A stretch of 64,000 nucleotides of DNA from an uncultured beta proteobacterium (GTDB lineage Bacteria > Pseudomonadota > Gammaproteobacteria > Burkholderiales > Burkholderiaceae_C): the NCBI GenBank assembly GCA_903938815.1, contig CAJAES010000009.1, positions 1 through 64,000 on the forward strand. Direction: 5' to 3'. The notes beneath the pieces are model-generated. The model did no database searches. It saw nothing but the letters and a program-made list of their open reading frames with translations, and was not told where the DNA came from. Below, piece by piece: positions 18,480-29,668 of the stretch (positions are counted from its first letter, which is position 1; every line of letters begins with the position of its first letter). Position numbers and translations under genes: made by a program.

Positions 18480-19384
18480 CGGGCGGGGCCTTTCATCAGT
18501 GCCATGGCTGTGCCGATCAGGGCCGAGACCTCGCTCATGTTGCCCGGCACGATCATCGTGTTGTTCTTCTGGGCCAGCTGAGCGTAGGCATCTACAGCGC
18601 GCTCGGCCACCTTCAGCTGAACCGCCTGCTCACCGCCCGGGGCGCGGATGGCTTCGGCCACCTGGCGGATGGCCAGCGCGGTGGCTTCAGCCACCGAGAC
18701 GATGGCGGCGGCCTCGCCCTGGGCCTTGTTGATGTCGGCCTGCTTCTCGCCCTCGGAGCGGGCGATGGAGGCCTCGCGCTCGCCGGTGGCGATGTTGATC
18801 TGCTCCTGGCGGCGGCCCTCGGATGCGGCGATCAGGGCGCGCTTCTCGCGCTCGGCCGTGATCTGCGCCTGCATGCTGCGAAGGATCTCGGCCGGCGGGG
18901 TCAGGTCCTTGATCTCGTAGCGCAGCACCTTGACGCCCCAGGTCAGCGCAGCCTCGTCGAGCGCGTTGACGACCGAGGCGTTGATGAGGTCGCGCTCCTC
19001 GAAGGTCTTGTCCAGCTCCATCTTGCCCACCACGCTGCGCAGCGTGGTCTGCGCCAGCTGCGTGATGGCCGTGAGGTAGTCGCTGCTGCCGTAGCTGGCG
19101 CGCATGGGGTCGGTGACCTGGAAGAACAGGATGCCGTCGACCTGCAGCTGGGTGTTGTCCTTGGTGATGCAGACCTGGCTGGGCACGTCCAGCGGCACTT
19201 CCTTCAAGGAGTGCCGGTAGGCCACGCGCTCGATGAAGGGGATCACGAACTTCAGGCCCGGGGTGAGGGTGCGGTCGTACTTGCCGAGCCGCTCGACCAC
19301 CCAGGCCTGCTGCTGCGGCACGATCTTGAAGGTGCGGACAATGAAGATGACCGCGATGACGAGGACGATGAGGGCGATTTCCAT
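18476..19384 (-). CDS. SPFH/band 7 membrane protease-associated protein (QmcA/stomatin-like)
   Basis: 'RTFKIVPQQQAWVVERLGKYDRTLTPGLKFVIPFIERVAYRHSLKEVPLDVPSQVCITKDN...'. Confidence 0.94.
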   Translation of the reverse strand: MEIALIVLVIAVIFIVRTFKIVPQQQAWVVERLGKYDRTLTPGLKFVIPFIERVAYRHSLKEVPLDVPSQVCITKDNTQLQVDGILFFQVTDPMRASYGSSDYLTAITQLAQTTLRSVVGKMELDKTFEERDLINASVVNALDEAALTWGVKVLRYEIKDLTPPAEILRSMQAQITAEREKRALIAASEGRRQEQINIATGEREASIARSEGEKQADINKAQGEAAAIVSVAEATALAIRQVAEAIRAPGGEQAVQLKVAERAVDAYAQLAQKNNTMIVPGNMSEVSALIGTAMALMKGPAR

Positions 19385-19403
19385 GCGCTTGCCTTGGGAA
19401 CGA

Positions 19404-19835
19404 TCAGAGGTGGTTGACGGACAGTTCGTTGCCGTTCAGGGCCACGATCCGGTACTGGCCGGGGACAGGGCTGCCGCCGCCGGCATATCGCACGGCCCAC
19501 GACGCGCCGCGGTAGTGGGCCCGCGCGGTGCCGTCGGGCTGCCATTGCTCGACGACGAGCGTCTCGCCGATGTCGAGCACCACGTCGCGGTTACTCGCTG
19601 CGGGGGCGGACTTCGGGTAGCGAGCGCGCTTGAAGTGCCAGACGGCCGTGGCGCCGCCGCCGAAGAGGGCGGCCGCGATGATCTGCCCGTCGAGCCCGAG
19701 GCCGGCATGCGCAGCCACGGCGCCTGCGGCGGCGCCCAGGGCGATCATGAGCAGGTAGAAAGTTCCGGTGGCGAGTTCGACGGCCACCAGAACCCCGGCC
19801 AGGGACCACCACGCGGTAGCGGCACTCCATTGCAT
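19404..19835 (-). CDS. NfeD-like family protein
   Basis: Paired with SPFH gene; TM helices followed by OB-fold-like 'GETLVVEQWQPDGTARAHYRGASWAVRY'. Start CAT at 19833-19835. Confidence 0.87.
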   Translation of the reverse strand: MQWSAATAWWSLAGVLVAVELATGTFYLLMIALGAAAGAVAAHAGLGLDGQIIAAALFGGGATAVWHFKRARYPKSAPAASNRDVVLDIGETLVVEQWQPDGTARAHYRGASWAVRYAGGGSPVPGQYRIVALNGNELSVNHL

Positions 19836-19946
19836 CGTTGCCTCCAGGGCACAGTCCATTGAGCAGTCAGTGTAGCGACACAATATTGCCCCTCCACGGC
19901 GCCTACACTGCCCGTTTTTCGATCGTCACCCCGAGACCCCCCTGCC

Positions 19947-22208
19947 ATGCAGCGCTTTCACTTCCCGATCGTCATCATCGACGAGGACTACCGGTCCGAG
20001 AACACCTCCGGGCTCGGCATCCGTGCGCTGGCGCAGGCCATCGAGAAAGAGGGCTTCGAGGTGCTGGGCGCCACCAGCTATGGCGACCTGAGCCAGTTCG
20101 CCCAGCAGCAAAGCCGTGCCAGCGCGTTCATCCTCAGCATCGACGACGAGGAGTTCACGCCCGGGCCCGAGCTCGACCCGGCGGTGCTGAACCTGCGGAA
20201 GTTCATCGAGGAGATCCGCTTCAAGAACGCGGACATCCCGATCTACATCTATGGGGAAACGCGCACGTCGGAGCACATTCCGAACGACATCCTGCGTGAG
20301 CTGCACGGCTTCATCCACATGTTCGAGGACACGCCGGAGTTCGTGGCCCGCCACATCATCCGCGAGGCCAAGAGCTACCTCGACGGACTGGCGCCGCCGT
20401 TCTTCAAGGCCCTGATGGAATACGCGCAGGACGGCTCCTACTCCTGGCACTGCCCGGGCCACAGCGGCGGCGTGGCGTTCCTGAAGAGCCCGGTGGGCCA
20501 GATGTTCCACCAGTTCTTCGGCGAGAACATGCTGCGCGCGGACGTGTGCAACTCGGTCGAGGAACTGGGCCAGCTGCTCGACCACACCGGCCCGGTGGCG
20601 CAGAGCGAGCGCAATGCCGCGCGCATCTTCAACGCCGACCACTGCTTCTTCGTCACCAACGGCACCAGCACCAGCAACAAGATGGTCTGGCACCACACCG
20701 TGGCGCCGGGCGATGTGGTGGTGGTGGACCGCAATTGCCACAAGAGCATCCTGCACAGCATCATCATGACGGGCGCGGTCCCGGTCTTCCTGCCGCCCAC
20801 GCGCAACCACTACGGCATCATCGGCCCGATCCCGGAGAGCGAGTTCTCGCCCGAGGCCATCCAGCGCAAGATCGCTGCGAACCCGCTGCTCAAGGGCGTT
20901 GACCCGAAGTCGGTGAAGCCGCGCATCCTCTCGCTGACGCAGAGCACCTACGACGGCGTGCTCTACAACACCGAGACCATCAAGGCCAAGCTCGACGGGT
21001 ACGTCGACACCCTGCACTTCGACGAAGCCTGGCTGCCGCACGCGGCCTTCCACAAGTTCTACGGCAGCTTCCACTCGATGGGCAAGCGGCGCCCGCGCCC
21101 GAAGGAGGCGATGGTCTACGCCACCCAGAGCACGCACAAGCTGCTGGCAGGCCTGAGCCAGGCCAGCCAGGTGCTGGTGCAGGATTCACAGACCGTGAAG
21201 CTCGACAGGCACCTCTTCAACGAGGCCTACCTGATGCACACCAGCACCTCGCCGCAGTACGCCATCATCGCGAGTTGCGACGTCGCCGCCGCGATGATGG
21301 AGCCCCCCGGCGGCACCGCGCTGGTGGAGGAAAGCATCAAGGAGGCGCTGGACTTCCGCCGCGCCATGCGCAAGGTCGAGAAGGACTTCGCGGGCGACTG
21401 GTGGTTCAAGGTCTGGGGCCCGGACAAGCTGGCCACCTCGGGCATCGGCGATTCTGCCGACTGGATCCTGGGCGCCACGGCCAAGTGGCACGGCTTCGGC
21501 AAGCTGGCCCGCGGCTTCAACATGCTCGACCCCATCAAGAGCACCATCATCACGCCGGGGCTGGACGTGAACGGCCGTTTCGCCAAGACGGGCATCCCGG
21601 CCAGCATCCTGACCAAGTTCCTCGCCGAGCACGGCGTGGTGGTCGAGAAGACCGGCCTGTACTCGTTCTTCATCCTGTTCACCATCGGCATCACCAAGGG
21701 CCGCTGGAACACGATGCTGACGGCGCTGCAGCAGTTCAAGGACGACTACGACCGCAACCAGCCGCTGTGGCGCATCCTGCCGGAGTTCTGCGCCAAGCAC
21801 CCGGTCTACGAGCGCATGGGCCTGCGTGACCTGAGCCAGTCCATCCATGAGGCCTACGCCAAGGGTGACATCGCCCGGCTCACTACCGAGATGTACCTGT
21901 CGGACCTGCACCCGGCCATGAAGCCGAGCGACGCCTACGCCAAGATCGCGCAGCGCCAGACCGAGCGGGTGCCGATCGACGAGCTCGAGGGCCGCATCAC
22001 GACCACGCTGCTGACGCCTTACCCCCCGGGTATCCCGCTGCTGATTCCGGGCGAGGTCTTCAACCGGAAGATCGTGAAGTACCTGAAGTTCACGCGCGAG
22101 TTCAATGCCGCGTTCCCGGGCTTCGACACCGACGTGCACGGCCTCGTCGAGGAGGAGGGCGCTGCCGGTACCGCCAGGGGGTACTACGTGGACTGCGTGC
22201 GCGCCTGA
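19947..22208 (+). CDS. Orn/Lys/Arg decarboxylase family (PLP-dependent)
   Basis: N-terminal wing domain, 'FFVTNGTSTSNKMV', 'HFDEAWLPHAAFH', 'YATQSTHKLLAGLSQAS' PLP-Lys motif. Substrate not assignable by eye. Confidence 0.93.
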   Translation: MQRFHFPIVIIDEDYRSENTSGLGIRALAQAIEKEGFEVLGATSYGDLSQFAQQQSRASAFILSIDDEEFTPGPELDPAVLNLRKFIEEIRFKNADIPIYIYGETRTSEHIPNDILRELHGFIHMFEDTPEFVARHIIREAKSYLDGLAPPFFKALMEYAQDGSYSWHCPGHSGGVAFLKSPVGQMFHQFFGENMLRADVCNSVEELGQLLDHTGPVAQSERNAARIFNADHCFFVTNGTSTSNKMVWHHTVAPGDVVVVDRNCHKSILHSIIMTGAVPVFLPPTRNHYGIIGPIPESEFSPEAIQRKIAANPLLKGVDPKSVKPRILSLTQSTYDGVLYNTETIKAKLDGYVDTLHFDEAWLPHAAFHKFYGSFHSMGKRRPRPKEAMVYATQSTHKLLAGLSQASQVLVQDSQTVKLDRHLFNEAYLMHTSTSPQYAIIASCDVAAAMMEPPGGTALVEESIKEALDFRRAMRKVEKDFAGDWWFKVWGPDKLATSGIGDSADWILGATAKWHGFGKLARGFNMLDPIKSTIITPGLDVNGRFAKTGIPASILTKFLAEHGVVVEKTGLYSFFILFTIGITKGRWNTMLTALQQFKDDYDRNQPLWRILPEFCAKHPVYERMGLRDLSQSIHEAYAKGDIARLTTEMYLSDLHPAMKPSDAYAKIAQRQTERVPIDELEGRITTTLLTPYPPGIPLLIPGEVFNRKIVKYLKFTREFNAAFPGFDTDVHGLVEEEGAAGTARGYYVDCVRA

Positions 22209-22276
22209 CGAAGCGCACGCCTGACAGAGCCCGCGCCTCGCAGCGGGAAAGCGGGAAAGCGGGGCAGGGCGGGGGC

Positions 22277-22298
22277 CCGGGCGCGCACAGGCGCCCGG
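22277..22298. terminator. GC-rich hairpin between convergent decarboxylase and fabI genes
   Basis: CCGGGCGC-GCACAG-GCGCCCGG perfect inverted repeat. Confidence 0.45.
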
Positions 22299-22313
22299 CC
22301 GCCATGGCCTGGA

Positions 22314-23099
22314 TCAGGCGCCCGGGTTGCCGATCGCGACGTGGCTGAAGCCGCCGTCCACGTAGACGATCTCGGCGCTGATGCCGGATGAGAGGTCCGA
22401 CAGCAGGAAGGCCGCGGTGTTGCCGACGTCCTCCAGCGTGATGGCGCGACGGATCGGCGTGGTGGCGGCGAATTCCGCCAGCAGCTTGCCGAAATCCTTG
22501 ATGCCGGACGCCGCCAGCGTCTTGATGGGGCCGGCCGAGATGCCGTTCACGCGCACGCCGCGGCTGCCCAGGCTCTGCGCCAGGAAGCGAACGCTGGATT
22601 CCAGCGACGCCTTGGCCAGGCCCATGGTGTTGTAGTTCGGCACCACGCGCATGGCCCCCAGGTAGCTCAGCGTCAGCAGCGCGCTGCCAGGGCGCAGGCG
22701 CGGCGCTGCAGCCTTGGCCATGGCCGGGAAGCTGTACGCCGAGATCTCGTGGGCGATCCGGAAGCCTTCGCGGCTGAGACCCTCCAGGAAATCGCCTGCG
22801 ATGGCCTCGCGCGGCGCAAAGGCGATGGCATGCACGAAACCATCGAATTCGGGCCACACCTCACCCAGCTGCGCGAAGAGTCGATCGATCTGGGAGTCCT
22901 CGCCGACGTCGCATTCGAATACGAGTTCGGAATCGAATTCCTTCGCGAAGTCGGTGATACGCTCCTTGAAGCGCTCTCCCACATAACTGAAGGCCAGTTC
23001 GGCGCCTTCGCGTCGGCAGGCCTTGGCGATGCCGTAGGCGATCGAGCGATTCGAGAGAACGCCGGTGATGAGCAGGCGCTTGCCAGCTAGAAATCCCAT
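22314..23099 (-). CDS. fabI: Enoyl-[acyl-carrier-protein] reductase (NADH), FabI
   Basis: '[48 protein letters not shown]...[24 protein letters not shown]'. Confidence 0.96.
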   Translation of the reverse strand: MGFLAGKRLLITGVLSNRSIAYGIAKACRREGAELAFSYVGERFKERITDFAKEFDSELVFECDVGEDSQIDRLFAQLGEVWPEFDGFVHAIAFAPREAIAGDFLEGLSREGFRIAHEISAYSFPAMAKAAAPRLRPGSALLTLSYLGAMRVVPNYNTMGLAKASLESSVRFLAQSLGSRGVRVNGISAGPIKTLAASGIKDFGKLLAEFAATTPIRRAITLEDVGNTAAFLLSDLSSGISAEIVYVDGGFSHVAIGNPGA

Positions 23100-23171
23100 G
23101 GTGCAGGCCTTCACGGTCCAGGTTGAAGCGGCCGCGATTCTTGCATGTGTGGCCACCGGGAGAGTCGCTGC

Positions 23172-23200
23172 TTGCCCGGGTTTGCGAGCACGGTTATAAT
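23172..23200 (+). promoter_or_regulatory. Sigma70-like promoter upstream of rimP-nusA-infB
   Basis: TTGCCC (23172-23177), 17-nt spacer, TATAAT (23195-23200). Confidence 0.7.
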
Positions 23201-23224
23201 GCTCATTTCCCGATTTGAACTGCG

Positions 23225-23252
23225 TGGGCGGGTCTACCTGCCCATTTTTTTT
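23225..23252 (+). ncRNA. rimP leader terminator/attenuator hairpin
   Basis: GGGCGGG-TCTA-CCTGCCC-A followed by 8 T, in the 5' leader just before rimP; resembles the conserved rimP-leader RNA class. Confidence 0.75.
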
Positions 23253-23284
23253 GCGCGAGCCACTTTCGACCCTATCTGGAACTG

Positions 23285-23923
23285 ATGTCGATTTCCATCA
23301 CCGACGCTGATGTTCCTGCTGCACCCGCAGCAGTGAGCAAGGCCGACGCCATCGAACGCACTGTCACCGGTCTCGGATACGAGCTGGTGGAAGCGGAGCG
23401 ACTGGCGCACGGCCTGCTGCGCGTGACGATCGATCGTCTGCCCGGTTCCGTCTATGGCACGCCCGGAGCCCCGGACGCTGGTGAGTTCATCACCGTGGAC
23501 GACTGCGAGCGTGTCACGCGGCAACTGCAGTATGCCCTCGAGGTTGCCGGGCTGGAATACGAGCGGCTGGAGGTTTCTTCTCCGGGCCTGGATCGGCCGC
23601 TGAAGACCGAAGAACATTTCCGCCGCTTTGCCGGGCAGGCCGTGAGCCTGACGCTGAAGATGCCTTTCCAGGGCCGCAAGCACTGGTCGGGCATGTTGCA
23701 GCCAGAGGGCGATGCCTGGCGCCTGATCACGACCGAAGGCCAGCCCAAGGCCAAGGGCAAGGCCAAGGTGCCCGTCATCGAGATGGCACTCGACTTCCGT
23801 TTCGACGAGGTGCGCGAAGCGCGCCTGGTTCCGGTGGTGGATTTCAAGGGACGGCGCAAGAACAAGGATGCGGAAGCGGCGGCGGCAGCCGACTCCGCGC
23901 TGAATGGAGAGCAGGACCGATGA
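23285..23923 (+). CDS. rimP: Ribosome maturation factor RimP
   Basis: Position before nusA; '[26 protein letters not shown]...[11 protein letters not shown]...[23 protein letters not shown]'. Confidence 0.95.
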   Translation: MSISITDADVPAAPAAVSKADAIERTVTGLGYELVEAERLAHGLLRVTIDRLPGSVYGTPGAPDAGEFITVDDCERVTRQLQYALEVAGLEYERLEVSSPGLDRPLKTEEHFRRFAGQAVSLTLKMPFQGRKHWSGMLQPEGDAWRLITTEGQPKAKGKAKVPVIEMALDFRFDEVREARLVPVVDFKGRRKNKDAEAAAAADSALNGEQDR

Positions 23924-25398
23924 ACCGCGAAATGCTGATGCTGGTGGAAGCGATCTCACGCGAGAAGAGCGTGGAGCGCGATGTCGTCTTCGGGGCCGTG
24001 GAGGCCGCGCTTGCCTCTGCCACCAAGAAGCTGCACGGCGGCGAGGTCGACATCCGCGTCGCGGTGGACCGTGACACGGGCGAGTACGAGACCTTCCGTC
24101 GCTGGCACGTGGTGCCGAACGACGCCGGCCTGCAGATCCCCGACGCCGAGATCCTGCTCTTCGAAGCGCAGGAGCAGATCGCCGACATCGAGGAAGGCGA
24201 CTACATCGAGGAAGCCGTCGATTCCGTGCCCATCGGCCGCATCGGCGCGCAGGCGGCCAAGCAGGTCATCCTGCAGAAGATCCGTGACGCCGAGCGCGAG
24301 CAACTGCTCAACGACTACCTCTCGCGTGGCGAGAAGACCATGGTCGGCACGGTCAAGCGCCTCGACAAGGGCGACATCATCGTCGAGAGCGGCCGCGTCG
24401 AAGGGCGCCTGCGCCGCACCGAGATGATCCCGAAGGAAAACCTCCGCAGCGGCGACCGCGTGCGCGCCTACATCATGGGCGTGGACACCACGCAGCGCGG
24501 CCCGCAGATCATGCTGTCGCGCAGCGCGCCCGGCTTCATGATCGAGCTGTTCGCCCAGGAAGTGCCCGAGATCGAACAGGGTCTGCTCGAGATCAAGAGC
24601 TGCGCCCGCGACCCTGGCTCCCGCGCCAAGATTGCCGTCGTCTCGCACGACCGCCGTGTCGACCCCATCGGTACCTGCGTCGGCGTGCGCGGCTCCCGCG
24701 TCAACGCCGTCACCAATGAACTCGCCGGCGAGCGTGTGGACATCGTGTTGTGGTCGGAGGACCCCGCGCAGTTCGTCATCGGCGCGCTGGCGCCGGCCAA
24801 CGTGGTCTCCATCGTCGTCGACGAGGAACGCCACGCGATGGACGTGGTGGTGGACGAGGAAAACCTCGCCATCGCCATTGGCCGCGGCGGCCAGAACGTG
24901 CGCCTGGCGTCCGAGCTCACCGGCTGGCGCATCAACATCATGGATGCGCAGCAGTCCCAGGCCAAGCAGGCCGAGGAATCCGATTCGGTTCGCAAGCTGT
25001 TCGTCGAGAAGCTGGATGTCGACGTCGAAGTGGCTGACATCCTGATCGGCGAGGGCTTCGCGAGCCTCGAGGAAGTGGCCTATGTGCCGCTGCAGGAAAT
25101 GCTGGACATCGAAGGTTTCGACGAAGAAACCATCAACGAGTTGCGCACCCGTGCCAAGGATGCGCTGCTGACGATGGAAATCGAGCGCGAAGAAAAGGTC
25201 GAGGAAGTCTCGCAGGATCTGCGCGACCTCGACGGCCTGAACCCGGAGCTGATCGGCAAGCTGGCCGATGGCGGCATCCACACACGTGACGATCTCGCCG
25301 ACCTCGCCGTCGACGAGTTGACCGAGATGACCGGCGTCGAAGAAGCGCAAGCGCGCGAACTGATCATGAAGGCCCGCGAGCACTGGTTCACAGCCTGA
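23920..25398 (+). CDS. nusA: Transcription termination/antitermination factor NusA
   Basis: S1/KH motifs, '[21 protein letters not shown]', C-terminal acidic repeats; overlaps rimP by 4 nt. Confidence 0.97.
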   Translation: MNREMLMLVEAISREKSVERDVVFGAVEAALASATKKLHGGEVDIRVAVDRDTGEYETFRRWHVVPNDAGLQIPDAEILLFEAQEQIADIEEGDYIEEAVDSVPIGRIGAQAAKQVILQKIRDAEREQLLNDYLSRGEKTMVGTVKRLDKGDIIVESGRVEGRLRRTEMIPKENLRSGDRVRAYIMGVDTTQRGPQIMLSRSAPGFMIELFAQEVPEIEQGLLEIKSCARDPGSRAKIAVVSHDRRVDPIGTCVGVRGSRVNAVTNELAGERVDIVLWSEDPAQFVIGALAPANVVSIVVDEERHAMDVVVDEENLAIAIGRGGQNVRLASELTGWRINIMDAQQSQAKQAEESDSVRKLFVEKLDVDVEVADILIGEGFASLEEVAYVPLQEMLDIEGFDEETINELRTRAKDALLTMEIEREEKVEEVSQDLRDLDGLNPELIGKLADGGIHTRDDLADLAVDELTEMTGVEEAQARELIMKAREHWFTA

Positions 25399-25439
25399 AG
25401 CTCGACGTACGCCCCGCTGCACCCAAGGAAAACCGATAC

Positions 25440-28319
25440 ATGGCCGTCATTACCGTCGCACAGTTCGCCGAGCAGCTCAAGCGCCCGACCGCAGCGCTGA
25501 TCGAGCAGTTGGCTTCGGCCGGCGTTGCCAAGAAATCGCCGGACGATGCGCTGACCGACGCCGACAAGGAGCGCCTGCTTGAATTCCTGCGCACCTCGCA
25601 CGGCACCGCCGGCGCCGAGCGCAAGAAGATCACGGTGACCCGCAAGAGCACAACCGAGATCAAGCAGGCCGATTCCAGCGGCAAGGCGCGCACGATCCAG
25701 GTGGAAGTGCGCAAGAAGCGCACGTTCATCAAGCGCGACGAGACCCAGTCTCCCGACGACACCGCAGCCGAGGAAGCAGCGGCGGAAGCCGACCTGCAGC
25801 GTCGCGAGGAAGAAGCCAAGGCACAAGCCGAGGAGCTTCGCCGCCAGGAAGAAGCCCTGGCCGAACAGCGCCGCCAGCGCGAGGAAGCCGAGCGCCTGGC
25901 CCGTGAGAAGGCGGAAGCCGAGGCACGTGCTGCGGCCGAAGCCGCCGAAGCCGCCGCCAAGGCCGCCGCCGAGGCAGCTGAAGCCGCCGCGAAGGCTGCC
26001 GCAGCCGCTGCGCCCGCTGGCAAGTCCGCGCCTGCCGCCGCGCCTGTGGTGGCTGCTCCGGCAGTCGCACCGGCTCCGGTTGAGCCCGCAGCCCCCGCCA
26101 AGCCAGCGATCCGCCGTGTGGTGAAGGCCGACATCGCGTCCGAGGAAGCCCAGCGCCAGGCCGACCTGTCCGTGCGCCGCAAGGCTGCCGAGGCCGAAGC
26201 CGCCGCCATCCGCGCGATGATGTCGCAGCCGCGCAAGGTCATGCTGGCCAAGAAGCCGGAAGAGCCGCCGAAGCCGGTCGAAGCGCCGAAGGAAGCCATC
26301 AAGGGCACCATCCACAAGCCAAAGGCCGTGCCGGGCGCCCCGACCACCGCAGCCGTGGCCAAGCCGGGCGACAAGAAGCAGGTCAAGTCCGAGAAGCTGT
26401 CCTCCAGCTGGGCCGACGATGCCGCCAAGAAGCGCGCTGCCCTGAAGGGCCGCAGCGATTCCTCCGGGCGTCCGGGCTGGCGCGCACCCCGTGGCGGTGG
26501 CGCTCGCCGTGGCGATGGCCGCAGCGACGGTGGCAGCTTCGCGCAGGCCGCCGACGTCCAGGTCCAGGAAGTGCACGTGCCCGAGACCATCAGCGTGGCC
26601 GATCTCGCCCACAAGATGAGCGTGAAGGCCAGCGAGGTCATCAAGCACCTGATGAAGCTCGGCCAGATGGTCACCATCAACCAGCAGCTCGACCAGGAAA
26701 CCGCAATGATCCTGGTGGAGGAGATGGGCCACAAGGCCTTCGCCGCCAAGCTGGACGACCCGGAAGCCTTCACCGAAGAGGAAACCGCAGCGCACGCGGC
26801 CGCCGAAATGCTGCCGCGCGCTCCGGTGGTCACCGTCATGGGTCACGTCGACCACGGCAAGACCTCGCTGCTGGACAGCATCCGCCGCGCCCGCGTGGCT
26901 TCGGGTGAAGCCGGCGGCATCACGCAGCACATCGGCGCTTATCACGTCGAGACGCCGCGCGGCATGATCACTTTCCTCGACACTCCGGGTCACGCCGCCT
27001 TCACGGCGATGCGGGCTCGCGGCGCCGCCGCCACCGACATCGTGATCCTGGTGGTCGCGGCAGATGACGGCGTCATGCCCCAGACCAAGGAAGCCATCAG
27101 CCACGCCAAGGCGGCCGGTGTGCCCATCGTGGTCGCGATGAACAAGATCGACAAGCCGGACTCCAACATCGAGCGCCTGAAGAGCGAGCTGGTGGCCGAG
27201 CAGGTCGTGCCCGAGGACTTTGGCGGCGATTCGCCGTTCGTCGCCGTCTCGGCCAAGACCGGCCAGGGCATCGACACCCTGCTCGAGCAGGTCCTGCTGC
27301 AGGCTGAAGTGCTGGAGCTGAAGGCGCCTGCTGCCGCATCTGCCAAGGGCCTGGTCATCGAAGCCCGCCTCGACAAGGGCCGCGGCCCCGTGGCGACCGT
27401 GCTGGTCCAGAGCGGCACGCTGCGCAAGGGCGACATCGTCCTGGCCGGCAGCAGCTACGGCCGCGTGCGCGCCATGCTGGACGAGGATGGCAAGGCCACC
27501 GAATCCGCAGGGCCGTCAATCCCTGTCGAGATCCAGGGCCTGACCGAGGTCCCGGGCGCCGGCGACGAATTCATGGTTCTGACCGACGAGCGCCGTGCGC
27601 GCGAGATCGCCACGTTCCGCCAGGGCAAGTACCGCGATGTGAAGCTGGCTCGCCAGCAGGCCGCCAAGCTCGAGAACATGTTCGAGAACATGGGCGAAGG
27701 CCAGGCGCAGACGCTGGCCCTCATCGTCAAGGCCGACGTGCAGGGTTCGCAGGAAGCGCTGTCGCAGTCGCTGGTCAAGCTCAGCACGCCCGAAGTCAAG
27801 GTGCAGATCGTGCACGCGGCGGTCGGCGGCATCAGCGAGAGCGACGTCAACCTGGCCATCGCGTCCAAGGCCGTCATCATCGGCTTCAACACGCGGGCCG
27901 ATGCCGGCGCGCGCAAGCTGGCCGAGAACAACGGCGTCGACCTGCGCTACTACAACATCATCTACGACGCGGTCGACGAGGTGAAGGCGGCGATGGCCGG
28001 CATGCTGGCCCCCGAGCAGCGCGAGGAAGTCATCGGCACGGCCGAGATCCGCACGGTGTTCGTGGCCACGAAGATCGGCACGATTGCAGGCTGCATGGTC
28101 ACGGCCGGTGTGGTGCGCCGCGATGCGCGCTTCCGCCTGCTGCGCGAGAACGTCGTCATCTACACGGGCGAACTCGATACCCTGAAGCGTTTCAAGGACG
28201 ACGTCCGCGAAGTCAAGGAAGGCTTCGAGTGCGGCGTGAAGCTGAAGAACTACAGCGACATCAAGGAAGGCGATCAGCTCGAGTTCTTCGAAGTGAAGGA
28301 AGTGGCACGAACGCTGTAA
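25440..28319 (+). CDS. infB: Translation initiation factor IF-2
   Basis: '[42 protein letters not shown]', long Ala/Glu-rich N-terminus. Confidence 0.98.
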   Translation: MAVITVAQFAEQLKRPTAALIEQLASAGVAKKSPDDALTDADKERLLEFLRTSHGTAGAERKKITVTRKSTTEIKQADSSGKARTIQVEVRKKRTFIKRDETQSPDDTAAEEAAAEADLQRREEEAKAQAEELRRQEEALAEQRRQREEAERLAREKAEAEARAAAEAAEAAAKAAAEAAEAAAKAAAAAAPAGKSAPAAAPVVAAPAVAPAPVEPAAPAKPAIRRVVKADIASEEAQRQADLSVRRKAAEAEAAAIRAMMSQPRKVMLAKKPEEPPKPVEAPKEAIKGTIHKPKAVPGAPTTAAVAKPGDKKQVKSEKLSSSWADDAAKKRAALKGRSDSSGRPGWRAPRGGGARRGDGRSDGGSFAQAADVQVQEVHVPETISVADLAHKMSVKASEVIKHLMKLGQMVTINQQLDQETAMILVEEMGHKAFAAKLDDPEAFTEEETAAHAAAEMLPRAPVVTVMGHVDHGKTSLLDSIRRARVASGEAGGITQHIGAYHVETPRGMITFLDTPGHAAFTAMRARGAAATDIVILVVAADDGVMPQTKEAISHAKAAGVPIVVAMNKIDKPDSNIERLKSELVAEQVVPEDFGGDSPFVAVSAKTGQGIDTLLEQVLLQAEVLELKAPAAASAKGLVIEARLDKGRGPVATVLVQSGTLRKGDIVLAGSSYGRVRAMLDEDGKATESAGPSIPVEIQGLTEVPGAGDEFMVLTDERRAREIATFRQGKYRDVKLARQQAAKLENMFENMGEGQAQTLALIVKADVQGSQEALSQSLVKLSTPEVKVQIVHAAVGGISESDVNLAIASKAVIIGFNTRADAGARKLAENNGVDLRYYNIIYDAVDEVKAAMAGMLAPEQREEVIGTAEIRTVFVATKIGTIAGCMVTAGVVRRDARFRLLRENVVIYTGELDTLKRFKDDVREVKEGFECGVKLKNYSDIKEGDQLEFFEVKEVARTL
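25915..26110 (+). repeat. Low-complexity Ala-rich coding repeat in infB ([28 protein letters not shown]...)
   Basis: Near-duplicated [12 protein letters not shown] units seen in translation. Confidence 0.75.
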
Positions 28320-28339
28320 GGCGGATTTGCCCTCACCTG

Positions 28340-28384
28340 CAAACCCCGCCGACCGAAAGGAAGGTGGGGTTTGTGCTTAAGCAC
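28340..28384 (+). promoter_or_regulatory. infB-rbfA intergenic RNA hairpin plus 12-nt palindrome
   Basis: CAAACCCCGCC-(12 nt)-GGTGGGGTTTG (11-bp stem, one G-U) followed by GTGCTTAAGCAC perfect palindrome; 7 nt before rbfA ATG. Confidence 0.55.
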
Positions 28385-28391
28385 TACCCCG

Positions 28392-28760
28392 ATGCGTCAC
28401 AAGAAATCCACCCCCAACCGCGGCTTCCGCGTGGCCGACCAGATCCAGCGCGATCTGGCCGAGCTCATCCGCGAGCTGAAGGATCCCCGCATCGGCCTCG
28501 TCACGCTCAACAGCGTCGAGGTCACGCCCGACTACGCCCACGCCAAGGTCTTCTTCTCGCAGCTGCTCGGCGACAACGAAGCCTGCACCGAGGCACTGAA
28601 CGAGGCTGCGGGCTACCTGCGCAACGGCTTGTTCAAGCGGCTGTCCATCCACACCGTGCCGACGCTGCATTTCCACTACGACCGCAGCACGGAGCGTGCC
28701 GCAGACATCTCGGCCCTCATCGCGCGGGCCAACGCCACGCGTGCGAAGGACGACGAGTGA
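28392..28760 (+). CDS. rbfA: Ribosome-binding factor A
   Basis: '[47 protein letters not shown]'; start 28392 (MRHKKSTPN). Confidence 0.95.
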   Translation: MRHKKSTPNRGFRVADQIQRDLAELIRELKDPRIGLVTLNSVEVTPDYAHAKVFFSQLLGDNEACTEALNEAAGYLRNGLFKRLSIHTVPTLHFHYDRSTERAADISALIARANATRAKDDE

Positions 28761-29668
28761 AGCTGCCCCGCCGGCCCGTCCATGGCGTCCTGCTGCTCGA
28801 CAAGCCCCTGGGCTGGACGAGCAACGACGCCCTGCAGAAGGCCAAGGGCATGCTGCGCGCGCTCAAGGGCGGCCACACCGGCACGCTCGACCCGCTGGCC
28901 ACCGGCCTGCTGCCGCTGTGCTTCGGCGCGGCCACCAAGTTCTCGCAGGTCAGCCTGGATGCTGACAAGGCCTACCGGGCGACACTCAAGCTCGGCGAGC
29001 GCAGCACCACGCTGGACGGCGAGGGCGACATCACGCCTGGCCTGCCGCCCGCCTTCGACCGTGCCGCCCTGGACGCCGCCTGCGCCGCGCTCACCGGCGC
29101 CATCGACCAGGTGCCGCCCATGCACTCGGCGCTGAAGAAGGACGGCCGTGCGCTGTACGACTACGCCCGCGCCGGCATCGAGGTGGAGCGCGCGCCTCGC
29201 CGCATCACGATTCACGCGCTCGACATCGTCGAGTGGCAGGATGACCGTCTCGTGATCGACGTCCGCTGCACCAAGGGCACCTACATCCGCACGCTGGCGG
29301 CCGACCTGGGCGACGCCCTGGGTTGCGGCGCCTGGCTGCAGGCGCTTCGCCGCACCGGCACCGGCCCGCTGCGGGTGCAAGACGCCATCACGCTCGAGGC
29401 GCTCGAGGCGCTGCCCGAGGATGAACGCCTGCTGCGCCTGCTGCCACCGGATGTCCTGCTGTCCGACTGGCCGGCGGTCAGCCTCCCCGACGACGAAGCC
29501 GGGCGTTTCCTGACCGGCCTGCGCCGGCGGGTGACGCTGGCCGATGCCCCCTGTGTCCGCGTTTACGGTCCCGATCCCCGCGCCTTTCTAGGCAGCGCCC
29601 ATGTCCAGGCCGGCGAATTGATCGCCGACCGTCTTCTCAGCCCGCTTGAAGTGCAGGCCCAGCTATGA
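28757..29668 (+). CDS. truB: tRNA pseudouridine(55) synthase TruB
   Basis: '[57 protein letters not shown]'; GTG start at 28757 overlapping rbfA stop. Frame extends upstream spuriously in ORF track. Confidence 0.95.
   Translation: MKLPRRPVHGVLLLDKPLGWTSNDALQKAKGMLRALKGGHTGTLDPLATGLLPLCFGAATKFSQVSLDADKAYRATLKLGERSTTLDGEGDITPGLPPAFDRAALDAACAALTGAIDQVPPMHSALKKDGRALYDYARAGIEVERAPRRITIHALDIVEWQDDRLVIDVRCTKGTYIRTLAADLGDALGCGAWLQALRRTGTGPLRVQDAITLEALEALPEDERLLRLLPPDVLLSDWPAVSLPDDEAGRFLTGLRRRVTLADAPCVRVYGPDPRAFLGSAHVQAGELIADRLLSPLEVQAQL

Noticed and set aside
25915-26110. Ala-rich repeat as a novel repeat element
   Set aside because: It is the variable, low-complexity N-terminal linker common in IF2 of GC-rich proteobacteria.
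25080-27104. 674-aa minus-strand ORF over nusA/infB with Gly/Leu-rich repeats
   Set aside because: Repeats are the complement of the Ala/Glu-rich IF2 linker; no independent evidence of coding.
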